NCBI GenBank assembly: GCA_905373785.1 | Contig: CAJPUK010000008.1 | Location: forward strand, 1-28,842 | From: an uncultured Johnsonella sp. | Lineage (GTDB): Bacteria > Bacillota > Clostridia > Lachnospirales > Lachnospiraceae | Reading direction: 5' to 3' | Length of the DNA: 28,842 bases | Shown: in pieces, positions 1 to 7,760 of the stretch | How the letters are laid out: the number at the start of each line of letters is the position of its first letter | How positions within the stretch are numbered: the first letter of the stretch is position 1 | The notes under the pieces: generated by a model | What the model was told of the DNA's origin: nothing | The model's database searches: none | Seen by the model: the letters and a program-made list of their open reading frames with translations, nothing else | Translations under genes and position numbers: made by a program

Positions 1-42
1 ATAAACTAACTAAAAACGGGTGAAGGTAAAGAAAGGAAGGAA

Positions 43-312
43 ATGTTAAAACAAAGCGTAGTAGTAAAAAATGCAAGCGGATTGCATTTGAGACCGGCGG
101 GGAACTTGTGTAAAGAGGCTCTAAAATATGAATCCAAGATAAGTATTATCTTTGGTAATACAACAGCTAATGCCAAAAGTGTACTGAGCGTTCTTGGGGC
201 TTGTATAAAAAAGGGTGATGAAATAGAAGTGGAGTGTAAGGGGAAGGATGAAGAGGAAGCTCTTAAAGCTATAATTAACTTAGCTGAAAACGGTTTTGGT
301 GAAACGGAATAA
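43..312 (+). CDS. ptsH: Phosphocarrier protein HPr
   Basis: HPr is the small cytoplasmic phosphocarrier of the sugar phosphotransferase system. It takes phosphate from Enzyme I on a histidine and passes it to sugar-specific EIIA domains. The 89 residues match the family length. The active-site motif GLHLRPA places His at residue 15, and the NAKSVLSVLG stretch puts Ser at residue 46. Ser46 is the site used by HPr kinase in Gram-positive bacteria, so catabolite control through CcpA is likely (family knowledge). A strong AAGGAAGG ribosome site sits just before the ATG. ptsI follows after 52 nt, the usual order. The promoter lies outside the window. Confidence 0.96.
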   Translation: MLKQSVVVKNASGLHLRPAGNLCKEALKYESKISIIFGNTTANAKSVLSVLGACIKKGDEIEVECKGKDEEEALKAIINLAENGFGETE

Positions 313-364
313 AAATGTAATAAATAGATTAGCGTTTATTGATAGATTTTTAAGGAGGTAGCTT

Positions 365-2071
365 ATGTTAAAAGGAATAGGAGCTTCTGTAGGTATAGGT
401 ATAGGTAAGGCAGTTGTAATAAAAGATATCGAGCTTGATATAAAGAAACGAAATATAGATAACTTTGAGTTTGAGTTGGAACTTTTTAATAAAGCTCTGG
501 AGCATACAAAACAAAGAAGCAAGGCTATGGCAGAGACTTTAAGAAAAAGAGTGGGAAGTAAAGAAGCTGAGATACTTGAGGGTCATGTACTGCTTATGTC
601 CGACCCTATGCTTATTGCGGAAATTGAAACAGGTATAAGAACACAGATGCTGAATTCCGAATATGTTTTGGAAGATGTATGTGAGCGTTTTGCAGCTATT
701 TTTGAGTCAATGGATGATGAGCTTATGCAGCAAAGAGCTACCGATATGAGGGATATAAAGACCAGACTTCAAAAGTCTGTACTTGGACTTGAGGATGTTG
801 ATTTATCAGAGCTTGAGGCTGACAGTATATTAATAGCAAAGGACCTTACTCCTTCAATGACTGCAGGCTTGGATCCTGAAAAAGTAACGGGTATTATAAC
901 ACAATTCGGAGGCACGACTTCACATAGTGCAATACTGGCAAGAGCCCTTGAGATACCGGCAATTCTCTCAGTAGCCGAGATTTTAGATAAAGCATCCGAT
1001 AAGGATCCGATATGCATGGACGGGGAGAGCGGAGAGCTTTATATTAATCCTTCACAGGAAATAATAGAGAATTTTAAGAAAAAACAAATCGAGCAAATTG
1101 AGTTTAAAAAGATACTTGAGACTTATAAGGGTAAGGAGTCCGTTTCAAAAGACGGAAGGAAAGTTGAAATAGCTGCCAACATAGGAAAGCCCGGCGATGT
1201 TAAAAAAGTTTTAGAGTATGATGCCGACGGTATAGGATTATTCAGGACGGAATTTCTTTTTATGGATAGGGACAGCATTCCTAATGAGGAAGAGCAGTTT
1301 GAGGCATATAAAAAAGTTGCCGTTGCCATGGAGGATAAACCTGTAATAATAAGAACATTGGATATAGGCGGAGATAAGGAAATTCCTTACATGAACATAT
1401 CAAAGGATGAAAACCCCTTCCTAGGTTACAGGGCTATAAGGCTTTGCCTTGACAGAAAAGATGATATATACAGACCCCAACTTAGAGCCTTACTTCGTGC
1501 AAGTGCATTTGGAAATATCAAGATTATGCTTCCGCTTATTACAAGTATAGAAGAGGTATATGAGGCAAAGCAACTTATAGAAGAAGAGAAGAAGAATTTG
1601 GATGCACAGGGAATAAATTACAATAAGTCTATAAAAGTAGGTGTAATGATAGAAACCGCCGCAGCTACTTTAATAGCGGATATACTGGCTAAGGAAGTTG
1701 ACTTTTTCAGTATAGGTACTAATGATCTTATACAGTATACAATGTCTGTAGACAGGGGAAATGATAAGGTATCCTACTTGTATTCTGCATACAATCCGGC
1801 AGTATTAAGAGCTATAAAGCATATAATAAGTGAGGCTAAAAAGGCAGGTATACAGGTAGGTATGTGCGGTGAGGCTGCAGCGGATCCTAAACTTATACCT
1901 TTGTTACTCTATTGGGGACTTGATGAATTTTCAATGAGTGCTTCCTATGTACTTAAGAGCAGAAAGCTTGTAACGGATACGGATATACAATCTCTAAAGG
2001 ACATGGAAGAGGCAGTTATGGCATTGGAAAGTGAAAGTAAAGTAAGAGCGTTTTTGGAGGAAAGATGCTAG
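365..2071 (+). CDS. ptsI: PTS Enzyme I (phosphoenolpyruvate-protein phosphotransferase)
   Basis: Enzyme I autophosphorylates from PEP and hands the phosphate to HPr, the first step of all PTS sugar uptake. The 568 residues are full length. The N-terminal half holds the HPr-binding and swivelling domain with GGTTSHSAILARA, where His187 is the phosphorylated residue. The C-terminal PEP-binding barrel shows GLFRTEFLFMDR, IGTNDLIQYTMSVDR and GMCGEAAAD with catalytic Cys501. An AAGGAGG site precedes the ATG. The stop codon overlaps the start of the next gene in ATGCTAG. A perfect 9-bp inverted repeat begins 36 nt after the stop and may limit read-through. Confidence 0.97.
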   Translation: MLKGIGASVGIGIGKAVVIKDIELDIKKRNIDNFEFELELFNKALEHTKQRSKAMAETLRKRVGSKEAEILEGHVLLMSDPMLIAEIETGIRTQMLNSEYVLEDVCERFAAIFESMDDELMQQRATDMRDIKTRLQKSVLGLEDVDLSELEADSILIAKDLTPSMTAGLDPEKVTGIITQFGGTTSHSAILARALEIPAILSVAEILDKASDKDPICMDGESGELYINPSQEIIENFKKKQIEQIEFKKILETYKGKESVSKDGRKVEIAANIGKPGDVKKVLEYDADGIGLFRTEFLFMDRDSIPNEEEQFEAYKKVAVAMEDKPVIIRTLDIGGDKEIPYMNISKDENPFLGYRAIRLCLDRKDDIYRPQLRALLRASAFGNIKIMLPLITSIEEVYEAKQLIEEEKKNLDAQGINYNKSIKVGVMIETAAATLIADILAKEVDFFSIGTNDLIQYTMSVDRGNDKVSYLYSAYNPAVLRAIKHIISEAKKAGIQVGMCGEAAADPKLIPLLLYWGLDEFSMSASYVLKSRKLVTDTDIQSLKDMEEAVMALESESKVRAFLEERC

Positions 2072-3366
2072 TATATACAATAGCATATATAGTCAGTTTT
2101 ATACTTTCCCGGATATCTTTAAACGAGGTATCCGGGATTGTATTAATATTTGCTGCTATATACATATATAGAAAAAGATATAAAGAAAGTTCCAATATAC
2201 TTGATTTACTCGGAGTATACGGACTTGGATTTATAGCTGCACAGGGTATAGCCTGTTTTAAGCTTTCATACTTGCAAAATACATGGTTGCCGCTTACATG
2301 GCTGTGCCTTTATTTGGCGTATGCCTGTCCTTATATAAGCTATCATATATTAAATAAACAGTTTAAGTATAACAAAACTATAAAGAGTATAACGGAACTT
2401 AAAAGCAGTATTTCTAAAAAACAACTTAATATAATATATATGTCTATGATTTTGCTCAGCATTATATCTTTGGCGGCTTTTTTGACGGAGGCGGCGGTGC
2501 TTTCTTATATTCCGCTTTTTGTAAGAGGAGTGCCACATGCTTACTCATACTTTCATATAAGAGGAGTCCATTACTTTACGGTATCCTGTGTATTGGTACC
2601 TTCTATTGCGGTTATTTACACATTGTATAGCGATACATTAAGTAAAGTAAGGCTGATAAGTGTAACAGCCTGTGTTTTGGTATCGGTGCTTATACCTATA
2701 CTTTGTGTATCAAGATTTCAGCTTATATTTGCTTTGATATGTGCAATACTTACAATAACAGTGATAAAAAGATACATACCCTTAAAATTAATAATATACA
2801 CACTTGTACTTCTTACAGTAATGTACGTGATTTTGACAATAGCAAGAAGTCACGATGTAGAGTATCTTAATTCAATTTTTGAAATGAGATATAATGTACC
2901 GATTTTTATAAGCCAGCCCTACATATATATAAGCAATAATTATGACAACTTTAATTACTTGGTCAGCAATATAAGTAGCTACAGTCTTGGCTTAAAATCT
3001 TTGTATCCTTTTATTGCACTTACGGGACTTAAGTTTTTTATGCCGGCACTGGCAGATTTTCCGATATACGTTGTGAAAGAAGAGCTCAGTACTCTGACCT
3101 TGGTATATGATGCCTACTATGATTTCGGTATATTTGGAATCATTCTTTTTGGAATTTTATTGGGCTGTATGATATATGTATTGGAGAGACTCATGTATAT
3201 AAAAAGCAATCCTATAATTTATTTAATATATGTGCAGAGCACTCTATATTTGCTCCTGTCTTTTTTTACTACATGGTTTTCAAATCCTACTACATGGTTT
3301 TACTTTGCAATATCGGTTTTGATTTATATAGCAGTATTTTTGAAAAATAAGTTACAGTTGAGGTAG
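2065..3366 (+). CDS. Wzy-like oligosaccharide repeat-unit polymerase, membrane protein
   Basis: This 433-residue protein is almost entirely hydrophobic, with roughly ten or more membrane segments and short charged loops. Length, the long stretch after the first half (around residues 265-330, lower in hydrophobicity), and the pattern CVSRFQLIFALICAILT then IARSHD resemble O-antigen/capsule polymerases of the Wzy class. These join lipid-linked sugar repeats on the outer face of the membrane. No glycosyltransferase or flippase gene is nearby, so the pathway is not shown and function is inferred from overall character. The start overlaps the ptsI stop, with a TTGGAGGAAAG site inside ptsI, so translation is probably coupled. 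Two features are odd. A terminator-like hairpin lies within codons ~15-25, and the last five codons are one arm of an inverted repeat shared with other intergenic repeats in the window. Near the C-terminus a 14-nt direct repeat with a 21-nt period (3267 and 3288) encodes TTWF twice. Confidence 0.6.
   Translation: MLVYTIAYIVSFILSRISLNEVSGIVLIFAAIYIYRKRYKESSNILDLLGVYGLGFIAAQGIACFKLSYLQNTWLPLTWLCLYLAYACPYISYHILNKQFKYNKTIKSITELKSSISKKQLNIIYMSMILLSIISLAAFLTEAAVLSYIPLFVRGVPHAYSYFHIRGVHYFTVSCVLVPSIAVIYTLYSDTLSKVRLISVTACVLVSVLIPILCVSRFQLIFALICAILTITVIKRYIPLKLIIYTLVLLTVMYVILTIARSHDVEYLNSIFEMRYNVPIFISQPYIYISNNYDNFNYLVSNISSYSLGLKSLYPFIALTGLKFFMPALADFPIYVVKEELSTLTLVYDAYYDFGIFGIILFGILLGCMIYVLERLMYIKSNPIIYLIYVQSTLYLLLSFFTTWFSNPTTWFYFAISVLIYIAVFLKNKLQLR
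2107..2137 (+). terminator. Hairpin inside the start of the polymerase gene, possible ptsI terminator/attenuator
   Basis: TCCCGGATA (2107-2115) and TATCCGGGA (2129-2137) are perfect 9-bp inverted arms around a 13-nt loop, and are unusually GC-rich for this genome. The 3' side runs into TTGTATTAAT, a U-rich but interrupted tract. It sits 36 nt after the ptsI stop, where a terminator would be expected, yet lies inside the overlapping downstream reading frame. It could reduce read-through into the polymerase gene. A coding coincidence is also possible. Confidence 0.4.
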
Positions 3367-3403
3367 TGCATCATTTCTTAAAATAAGCTTCCTAAACTGT
3401 AAC
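3351..3403. repeat. Short inverted-repeat element, family copy 1
   Basis: GTTACAGTTGAGGTAG (3351-3366) pairs with CTTCCTAAACTGTAAC (3388-3403) at 14 of 16 positions, with a 21-nt centre. The arm closely matches the outer arm at 21286-21302 and the conserved TTACAGTTCAG at 7612. The 5' arm forms the last codons and stop of the polymerase gene. The centre contains TCATTTCTT, which may be a decayed form of the TTCATCTTCGTC block in the longer copies. I infer a small non-autonomous mobile or palindromic repeat; no transposase is present. Confidence 0.6.
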
Positions 3404-3421
3404 AAAATATAGGAGATAAGA

Positions 3422-4609
3422 ATGATAATTTCAAACAAGTTAAACAAGATGCTTTCAGGTAATTCTCAAATAAGAAGGATGTTTGAAGAGGGCAATGCAT
3501 TAAAGAAACAGTACGGTGAAGACAGGGTGTATGATTTCAGTTTAGGTAATCCCAATGCAAAGATACCTGTAAAACTAAAGCAGGCAATGCTTGAGATAAT
3601 AAGTGAAGACAGGGCGGATACACATAGATATATGAGCAATGCCGGTTTTGAAAAAACAAGAGAAAGTATTGCAAAATCTATAAACAAACGTTTTAATACC
3701 TCATATAATTATAATAATTTTATAATGACGGTCGGTGCTGCATCAGCACTTAATATAATATTAAAATCAATACTTAATGAGGGTGACGAGGTTATATGCT
3801 TCGCTCCCTATTTTTTAGAATACAAAACCTATGTGGAAAATTATAACGGGAAACTTATAAGCATAGATACTTCCCAAACCGGTTTTATACCGGATGCAAA
3901 AGTCTTGGAAGCCGTGATTACCGAAAAAACAAAGGCACTTATAATTAATTCTCCCAACAATCCTACAGGCATAATTTACTCAAAAAACGTACTTGAAGAA
4001 ATCAATAAGTGTATAAAAAAGTGTGCTAAGAAGTATAACATAGATATAATTACCATATCGGATGAGCCTTATAGAGAACTTGTATATGTTGAAAAAGAAG
4101 TACCTTGGGTACCCGATCTTATAGAAAATTCAGTTGTGGTATATTCTTATTCTAAATCATTATCATTAGCCGGAGAAAGAATAGGCTGGCTGCTTATTCC
4201 TGACGAATGTGTATGCTCCAAAGAACTTATAGGAGCCTGTACCGTATCAAACAGAGCTATAGGCTGTGTTAATGCACCTTCACTTATGCAAAAGCTTATA
4301 GAAGTTTGTCCGGATGCTAAAGTAGATATAAGTTTTTATGATAAAAACAGAACTGTTTTATATAATGAGTTAAAAAAACTGGGTTTTGAAATGCTTTACC
4401 CTGAAGGAGGTTTTTATATATTTTTAAAAACTCCGATAGAAGAACAAAGTTTTATAGAAAAGTGCAAGAAATATAGAATTTTAACGGTAGGCGGCTTGGC
4501 TTTTGAGTGTAGCGGCTATGTAAGAATTGCCTATTGTGTAAGTGAAGAAACGGTATTAAATTCTTTGGAAAGTTTCAGACTTGTTGCAAAAGAATGTGCT
4601 CTTATATAG
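3422..4609 (+). CDS. Pyridoxal-phosphate-dependent aminotransferase, class I/II fold
   Basis: The 395-residue protein is a fold-type I PLP aminotransferase of the aspartate aminotransferase superfamily. Supporting motifs are the N-terminal YDFSLGNPN, NSPNNPTGIIYS (the conserved Asn-Pro that positions the cofactor ring), SDEPYRELVY (Asp binding the pyridine nitrogen), and SYSKSLSLAGERIGW with the Schiff-base lysine at residue 245. The substrate cannot be read from sequence; aspartate, alanine or aromatic amino acids are all possible. It has its own AGGAG site and lies between the polymerase gene and ppaC, separated from each by non-coding sequence, so it may be transcribed alone. The repeat just upstream could insulate it. 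Confidence 0.88.
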   Translation: MIISNKLNKMLSGNSQIRRMFEEGNALKKQYGEDRVYDFSLGNPNAKIPVKLKQAMLEIISEDRADTHRYMSNAGFEKTRESIAKSINKRFNTSYNYNNFIMTVGAASALNIILKSILNEGDEVICFAPYFLEYKTYVENYNGKLISIDTSQTGFIPDAKVLEAVITEKTKALIINSPNNPTGIIYSKNVLEEINKCIKKCAKKYNIDIITISDEPYRELVYVEKEVPWVPDLIENSVVVYSYSKSLSLAGERIGWLLIPDECVCSKELIGACTVSNRAIGCVNAPSLMQKLIEVCPDAKVDISFYDKNRTVLYNELKKLGFEMLYPEGGFYIFLKTPIEEQSFIEKCKKYRILTVGGLAFECSGYVRIAYCVSEETVLNSLESFRLVAKECALI

Positions 4610-4769
4610 TCAAATAGGTGATTTGGTATAGATTAACTGTATTAATTGCTGTTATTCTTTTTCTGTTACAATTAGAGTATATACAATATTAGCAAGGAAT
4701 TAAGGGCTTTTGAACAGTGAAAATAATTAAAATGTTAAAAAAAAGCTCGTATTTATATAAAAATTTGTA

Positions 4770-4775
4770 TATAAT
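4770..4775 (+). promoter_or_regulatory. Possible -10 box upstream of the pyrophosphatase gene
   Basis: An exact TATAAT lies about 40 nt before the ppaC start, in a 205-nt very AT-rich gap (4610-4814). No good -35 hexamer is visible at 16-18 nt upstream, so this is only a candidate. The rest of the gap shows no reading frame and no strong hairpin. Confidence 0.3.
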
Positions 4776-4814
4776 GATAGGTACAATAAGCTTGATAAAA
4801 AACAGGGAGGGAAT

Positions 4815-6485
4815 ATGACAGAGCAGAAAACTTTCATAGTGGGACATAGACATCCCGATACGGATTCCATATGTTCCGCTATAGCCTATGCGTATCTTAA
4901 ACAAAGAACTGAAGGTAAGAACTTTGAGCCCAGAAGAGCGGGAGAGATTAATGAGGAGACAAGGTTTGTACTTGAGTATTTTGATGAGAAGGAGCCAAGG
5001 CTTATAACCAATGTAAAGACACAGATAAAGGACGTTGAGTATAGGCGTACTCCACCTGTAAATAAGGAGTTTTCTCTAAAAAAAGCATGGAATATGATGC
5101 GTGACATAGGTGTTTCAGGTATAACGCTGCCTGCTATTTCTGAAGCAGGTGTACTTGAGGGTGTAATAACCGGTAATGATATAGCCAGTTCATATATGAA
5201 TATCTATGACAGCAATATATTGGCTAAGGCTAAGACACAGTATTCGAATATCAAAGAAACAATAGACGGCAAACTCATAGTAGGTGATGAGAATAATTGC
5301 TATGATAAGGGAAAAGTATTAATAGCCGCTGCCAACCCGGATGTTATGGAAAATTATATAGAAAGCGGTGATTTGGTAATTCTCGGAAACAGATATGAAT
5401 CACAGCTTTGTGCAATAGAGATGGGGGCAAGCTGCCTTATAGTCTGTGACGGTGCAACCGTATCCAATACCATAAAGAAAATTGCAAAGGAAAGAGATAT
5501 TACTATTATTGCAACGCCTTTTGATACCTTTACCGCTGCAAGGCTTATCAACCAGGCTATGCCTATAAAACACTTTATGACTACCAAGGATATAATGACT
5601 TTTACAGAAGATGATTATCTTGATGAGGTCACAGAGGTTATGGCAAGTGTAAGACACAGATACTTTCCTATAGTTGACAAGAGCGGTCAATATCTTGGAA
5701 TGATATCAAGAAGAAATTTGCTCGGTGCAAAAGGAAAGAGAATTATACTTGTAGACCACAATGAAATGAGCCAGGCTGTTGAAGGTATGAGTACTGCAAA
5801 TGTTGTTGAGATTATAGACCATCACAGAATCGGAGGAATCAATACCGTAGGTCCGGTATACTTCAGAAACCAGCCGCTTGGTTGTACCGCAACAATAATT
5901 TACCAAATGTATCAGGAAAAAAATGTTAAAGTTACTAAAAATATAGCAGGGCTTTTATGTTCTGCGATTATTTCGGATACCTTACTGTTCAGATCGCCGA
6001 CTTGTACCGAAATTGATAAGGAGACTGCAAAAATTTTGGCAAATATTGCTCAAATAGAGCTTGAACCTTATGCAAATAAAATGTTTGCAGCAGCAAGTAA
6101 TTTGAAAAATAAAACTGATGAGCAGATTTTTTCACAAGATTACAAGCAATTCAACATGGGCAAGTTCCTTGTCGGCATAGGTCAGATAAGTTCACTTAAT
6201 GAGGATGAGCTTACTGAATTAAGTTCAAAACTCCTGCCCTATATCAAAAAAATATATGACGAGAGCAAAGAAGATATGATGTTTTTCATGCTTACCAATA
6301 TACTTGAAGAAAGTACCAGGCTTTTATGTGTAGGCAATAAGGCGGCTGCAATGGCAGCAGGTGCATTTGCTGCGGATGTGGTAAGTGATGCAAACGAGGA
6401 TATAGTAAGACTCTCAGGCGTTGTTTCAAGAAAAAAACAATTAGTACCTGCACTTTCTGTGGCAGCGCAGTCTATGAGGGGATAA
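4815..6485 (+). CDS. ppaC: Manganese-dependent inorganic pyrophosphatase with CBS and DRTGG domains
   Basis: This family II pyrophosphatase hydrolyses PPi to phosphate in the cytoplasm, pulling biosynthetic reactions forward. The N-terminal DHH-family motif HRHPDTDSICSAIAYA carries metal ligands, and the DHH motif itself appears as IDHHRIGGINTVGP. At 556 residues it is far longer than the ~310-residue basic form. The extra ~250 residues between the first motif and the DHH motif fit a CBS domain (about 70-125), a DRTGG domain (about 140-245) and a second CBS domain (about 250-300). CBS-type family II enzymes are known to be controlled by adenine nucleotides. A GGGAGGG site precedes the ATG. 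Only one nucleotide separates the stop from the next gene, so the two are probably co-transcribed. Confidence 0.93.
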   Translation: MTEQKTFIVGHRHPDTDSICSAIAYAYLKQRTEGKNFEPRRAGEINEETRFVLEYFDEKEPRLITNVKTQIKDVEYRRTPPVNKEFSLKKAWNMMRDIGVSGITLPAISEAGVLEGVITGNDIASSYMNIYDSNILAKAKTQYSNIKETIDGKLIVGDENNCYDKGKVLIAAANPDVMENYIESGDLVILGNRYESQLCAIEMGASCLIVCDGATVSNTIKKIAKERDITIIATPFDTFTAARLINQAMPIKHFMTTKDIMTFTEDDYLDEVTEVMASVRHRYFPIVDKSGQYLGMISRRNLLGAKGKRIILVDHNEMSQAVEGMSTANVVEIIDHHRIGGINTVGPVYFRNQPLGCTATIIYQMYQEKNVKVTKNIAGLLCSAIISDTLLFRSPTCTEIDKETAKILANIAQIELEPYANKMFAAASNLKNKTDEQIFSQDYKQFNMGKFLVGIGQISSLNEDELTELSSKLLPYIKKIYDESKEDMMFFMLTNILEESTRLLCVGNKAAAMAAGAFAADVVSDANEDIVRLSGVVSRKKQLVPALSVAAQSMRG

Positions 6486-6486
6486 G

Positions 6487-6984
6487 ATGAAGAGTAATAT
6501 AACACTGATAGGAATGCCGGCAGCCGGTAAAAGTTCCATAGGAGTGGTACTTGCCAAAAGACTTAATATGAACTTTTTGGATGTCGATTTATTAATACAG
6601 CAAAAATACAAGAAATTACTTAAAGAAATAATCAATGAGCATGGAGTAGAAGGATTTAGAAAAATAGAAAACGATGCTAATGCCGGGCTTGATCTTGAAA
6701 ATTGTGTAATTGCTCCGGGTGGCAGTGTTATATACGGAGAGGCTGCAATGGAGCACTTAAAAAAGATAAGCACCGTAATATATTTGGAACTTTCTTACTA
6801 TGCACTCAGAAGTAGACTCGGAAACCTGGAAGAAAGAGGTGTGAGCTTAAAAGAGGGGCAGACTTTAAGGGATCTATATTATGAGAGAACTCCGCTTTAC
6901 AAAAAATATGCTGATATTACAATCAATGAAATGAATAAGAATATGAGCAGAATAATTGATGAAATTATAAAAAAAATCAGATAA
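6487..6984 (+). CDS. aroK: Shikimate kinase-like P-loop kinase
   Basis: The 165-residue protein has the shikimate kinase layout: P-loop GMPAAGKS at residues 9-16, Asp32 and Asp34 in FLDVDLLIQ, Arg58 in FRKIEN, and a C-terminal ERTPLYKKYAD motif. Shikimate kinase phosphorylates the 3-hydroxyl of shikimate in the chorismate pathway. Two substrate-contact regions differ from the textbook enzyme: the Gly-Gly-Gly motif reads APGGSV, and the lid lacks the usual Arg-Pro pair (EERGVSLKEGQTL). True shikimate kinase activity is therefore likely but not certain, and a related small-molecule kinase is the alternative. It follows ppaC after one nucleotide, with TGAGGGG as ribosome site. No other aromatic pathway gene is close. 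Confidence 0.75.
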   Translation: MKSNITLIGMPAAGKSSIGVVLAKRLNMNFLDVDLLIQQKYKKLLKEIINEHGVEGFRKIENDANAGLDLENCVIAPGGSVIYGEAAMEHLKKISTVIYLELSYYALRSRLGNLEERGVSLKEGQTLRDLYYERTPLYKKYADITINEMNKNMSRIIDEIIKKIR

Positions 6985-6987
6985 TAA

Positions 6988-7016
6988 TTGCTATAATACT
7001 TATGCTGTGCTATACT
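6988..7016 (+). promoter_or_regulatory. Sigma-A-type promoter for queT
   Basis: TTGCTA (6988-6993) and TATACT (7011-7016) are separated by exactly 17 nt. Transcription would start near 7022-7025, a few bases before the riboswitch stem, which is the arrangement expected for a riboswitch leader. Confidence 0.65.
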
Positions 7017-7028
7017 CTGCAAGTCAAT

Positions 7029-7070
7029 TGTGTGTTCGTAACCATCCACACATTAAAAAAAACTAAGGAG
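7029..7070 (+). promoter_or_regulatory. PreQ1-I riboswitch, translational type
   Basis: The leader matches the compact preQ1-I aptamer. A stem GTGTG/CACAC (7030-7034 with 7047-7051, plus an outer T-A pair) encloses the 12-nt loop TTCGTAACCATC. An A-rich tail ending AAAAACTAAGGAG follows. The loop CC at 7042-7043 can pair with the GG of the tail to form the pseudoknot. Because that GG lies in the AAGGAG ribosome site of queT (7065-7070), ligand binding should hide the site and shut off translation. This agrees with the class and with the gene downstream, a queuosine-precursor transporter. Confidence 0.9.
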
Positions 7071-7077
7071 AAAAGAT

Positions 7078-7569
7078 ATGATTAATTTTAAAAATAAGGG
7101 AGCACTCAGTATAGCTTATGCGGCAGTGATTGCGGCTGTATATGTGGTACTTACTCTGATTTTTGCCCCGATAAGTTACGGACCTATACAGGTAAGAGTC
7201 AGTGAAGCCTTATGTGTGCTGCCTATATTTACACCTGCAGCCGTACCGGGGATTTTTATAGGTTGCTTACTTGCCAATGCACTGGGAGGTGCGATTATAT
7301 GGGATGTGGTTTTCGGCAGTTTGGCAAGTTTGGCGGCAGCTTATATAAGTTATTTATTCAGGAGCAAAAGGGTACTTGCATACATCAGTCCCATAGTGAT
7401 CAATGCACTGGTTGTTCCTTTTGTACTAAAGTATGCATACGGGGCTGCTGATTTGATATGGTATATGATGTTTACCGTAGCTGCCGGGGAAATTATATCT
7501 GTAGGTATACTGGGAAGTATACTTTCAATTGTACTTGAAAAGTATAGGGGTATTTTATTTAGAGAGTAA
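7078..7569 (+). CDS. queT: QueT family queuosine-precursor transporter (ECF S component)
   Basis: This 163-residue membrane protein has about five or six hydrophobic segments and the QueT signature IQVRVSEALCVLP near residues 40-53. QueT proteins are substrate-binding S components thought to import precursors of queuosine such as preQ1 or preQ0 (family knowledge). S components need a shared EcfA-EcfA'-EcfT module, and one is encoded at 17682-20438 here. Regulation is visible: the gene lies behind a promoter and a preQ1-I riboswitch that overlaps its ribosome site. No queuosine biosynthesis gene is adjacent. Confidence 0.9.
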   Translation: MINFKNKGALSIAYAAVIAAVYVVLTLIFAPISYGPIQVRVSEALCVLPIFTPAAVPGIFIGCLLANALGGAIIWDVVFGSLASLAAAYISYLFRSKRVLAYISPIVINALVVPFVLKYAYGAADLIWYMMFTVAAGEIISVGILGSILSIVLEKYRGILFRE

Positions 7570-7581
7570 AGATAATATTTC

Positions 7582-7734
7582 AAAATATCCGAAAATCTAA
7601 CGGTTTAATTATTACAGTTCAGCCGGGTCCTTCATCTTCGTCATAAAACTGAAAATCAACTTTTATTTATAAGTCAGATGAAGATGAATTCCGGCTCGGA
7701 TTTTTATAGGATAAAACCGTTAGAGAAATATTTT
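7582..7734. repeat. Nested palindromic intergenic repeat, family copy 2
   Basis: Most of the gap between queT and murC is one nested inverted repeat. Outer arms are TCTAACGGTTT (7596-7606) and AAACCGTTAGA (7714-7724), a perfect 11 bp, continued after an internal loop by AAAATAT (7582-7588) and ATATTTT (7728-7734). Inside, TTCATCTTC (7631-7639) pairs with GAAGATGAA (7680-7688), continued inward by a GU, a UA and a CG pair, and flanked by GCCGG/CCGGC (7622-7626 and 7691-7695). The stretch 7612-7689 is collinear with 21287-21368: TTACAGTTCAG lies 19 nt before TTCATCTTCGTC in both, and TTATTTATAA occurs before the second arm in both. A short T run at 7701-7705 could let it also act as a terminator for queT. 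Confidence 0.75.
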
Positions 7735-7760
7735 AAGCTGTAGATTACTTTGGAGGAAAT

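Noticed and set aside
7212..7451. Second + strand frame inside queT with several cysteines
   Set aside because: It overlaps queT in another frame, has no ribosome site, and its Cys pattern comes from out-of-frame reading.
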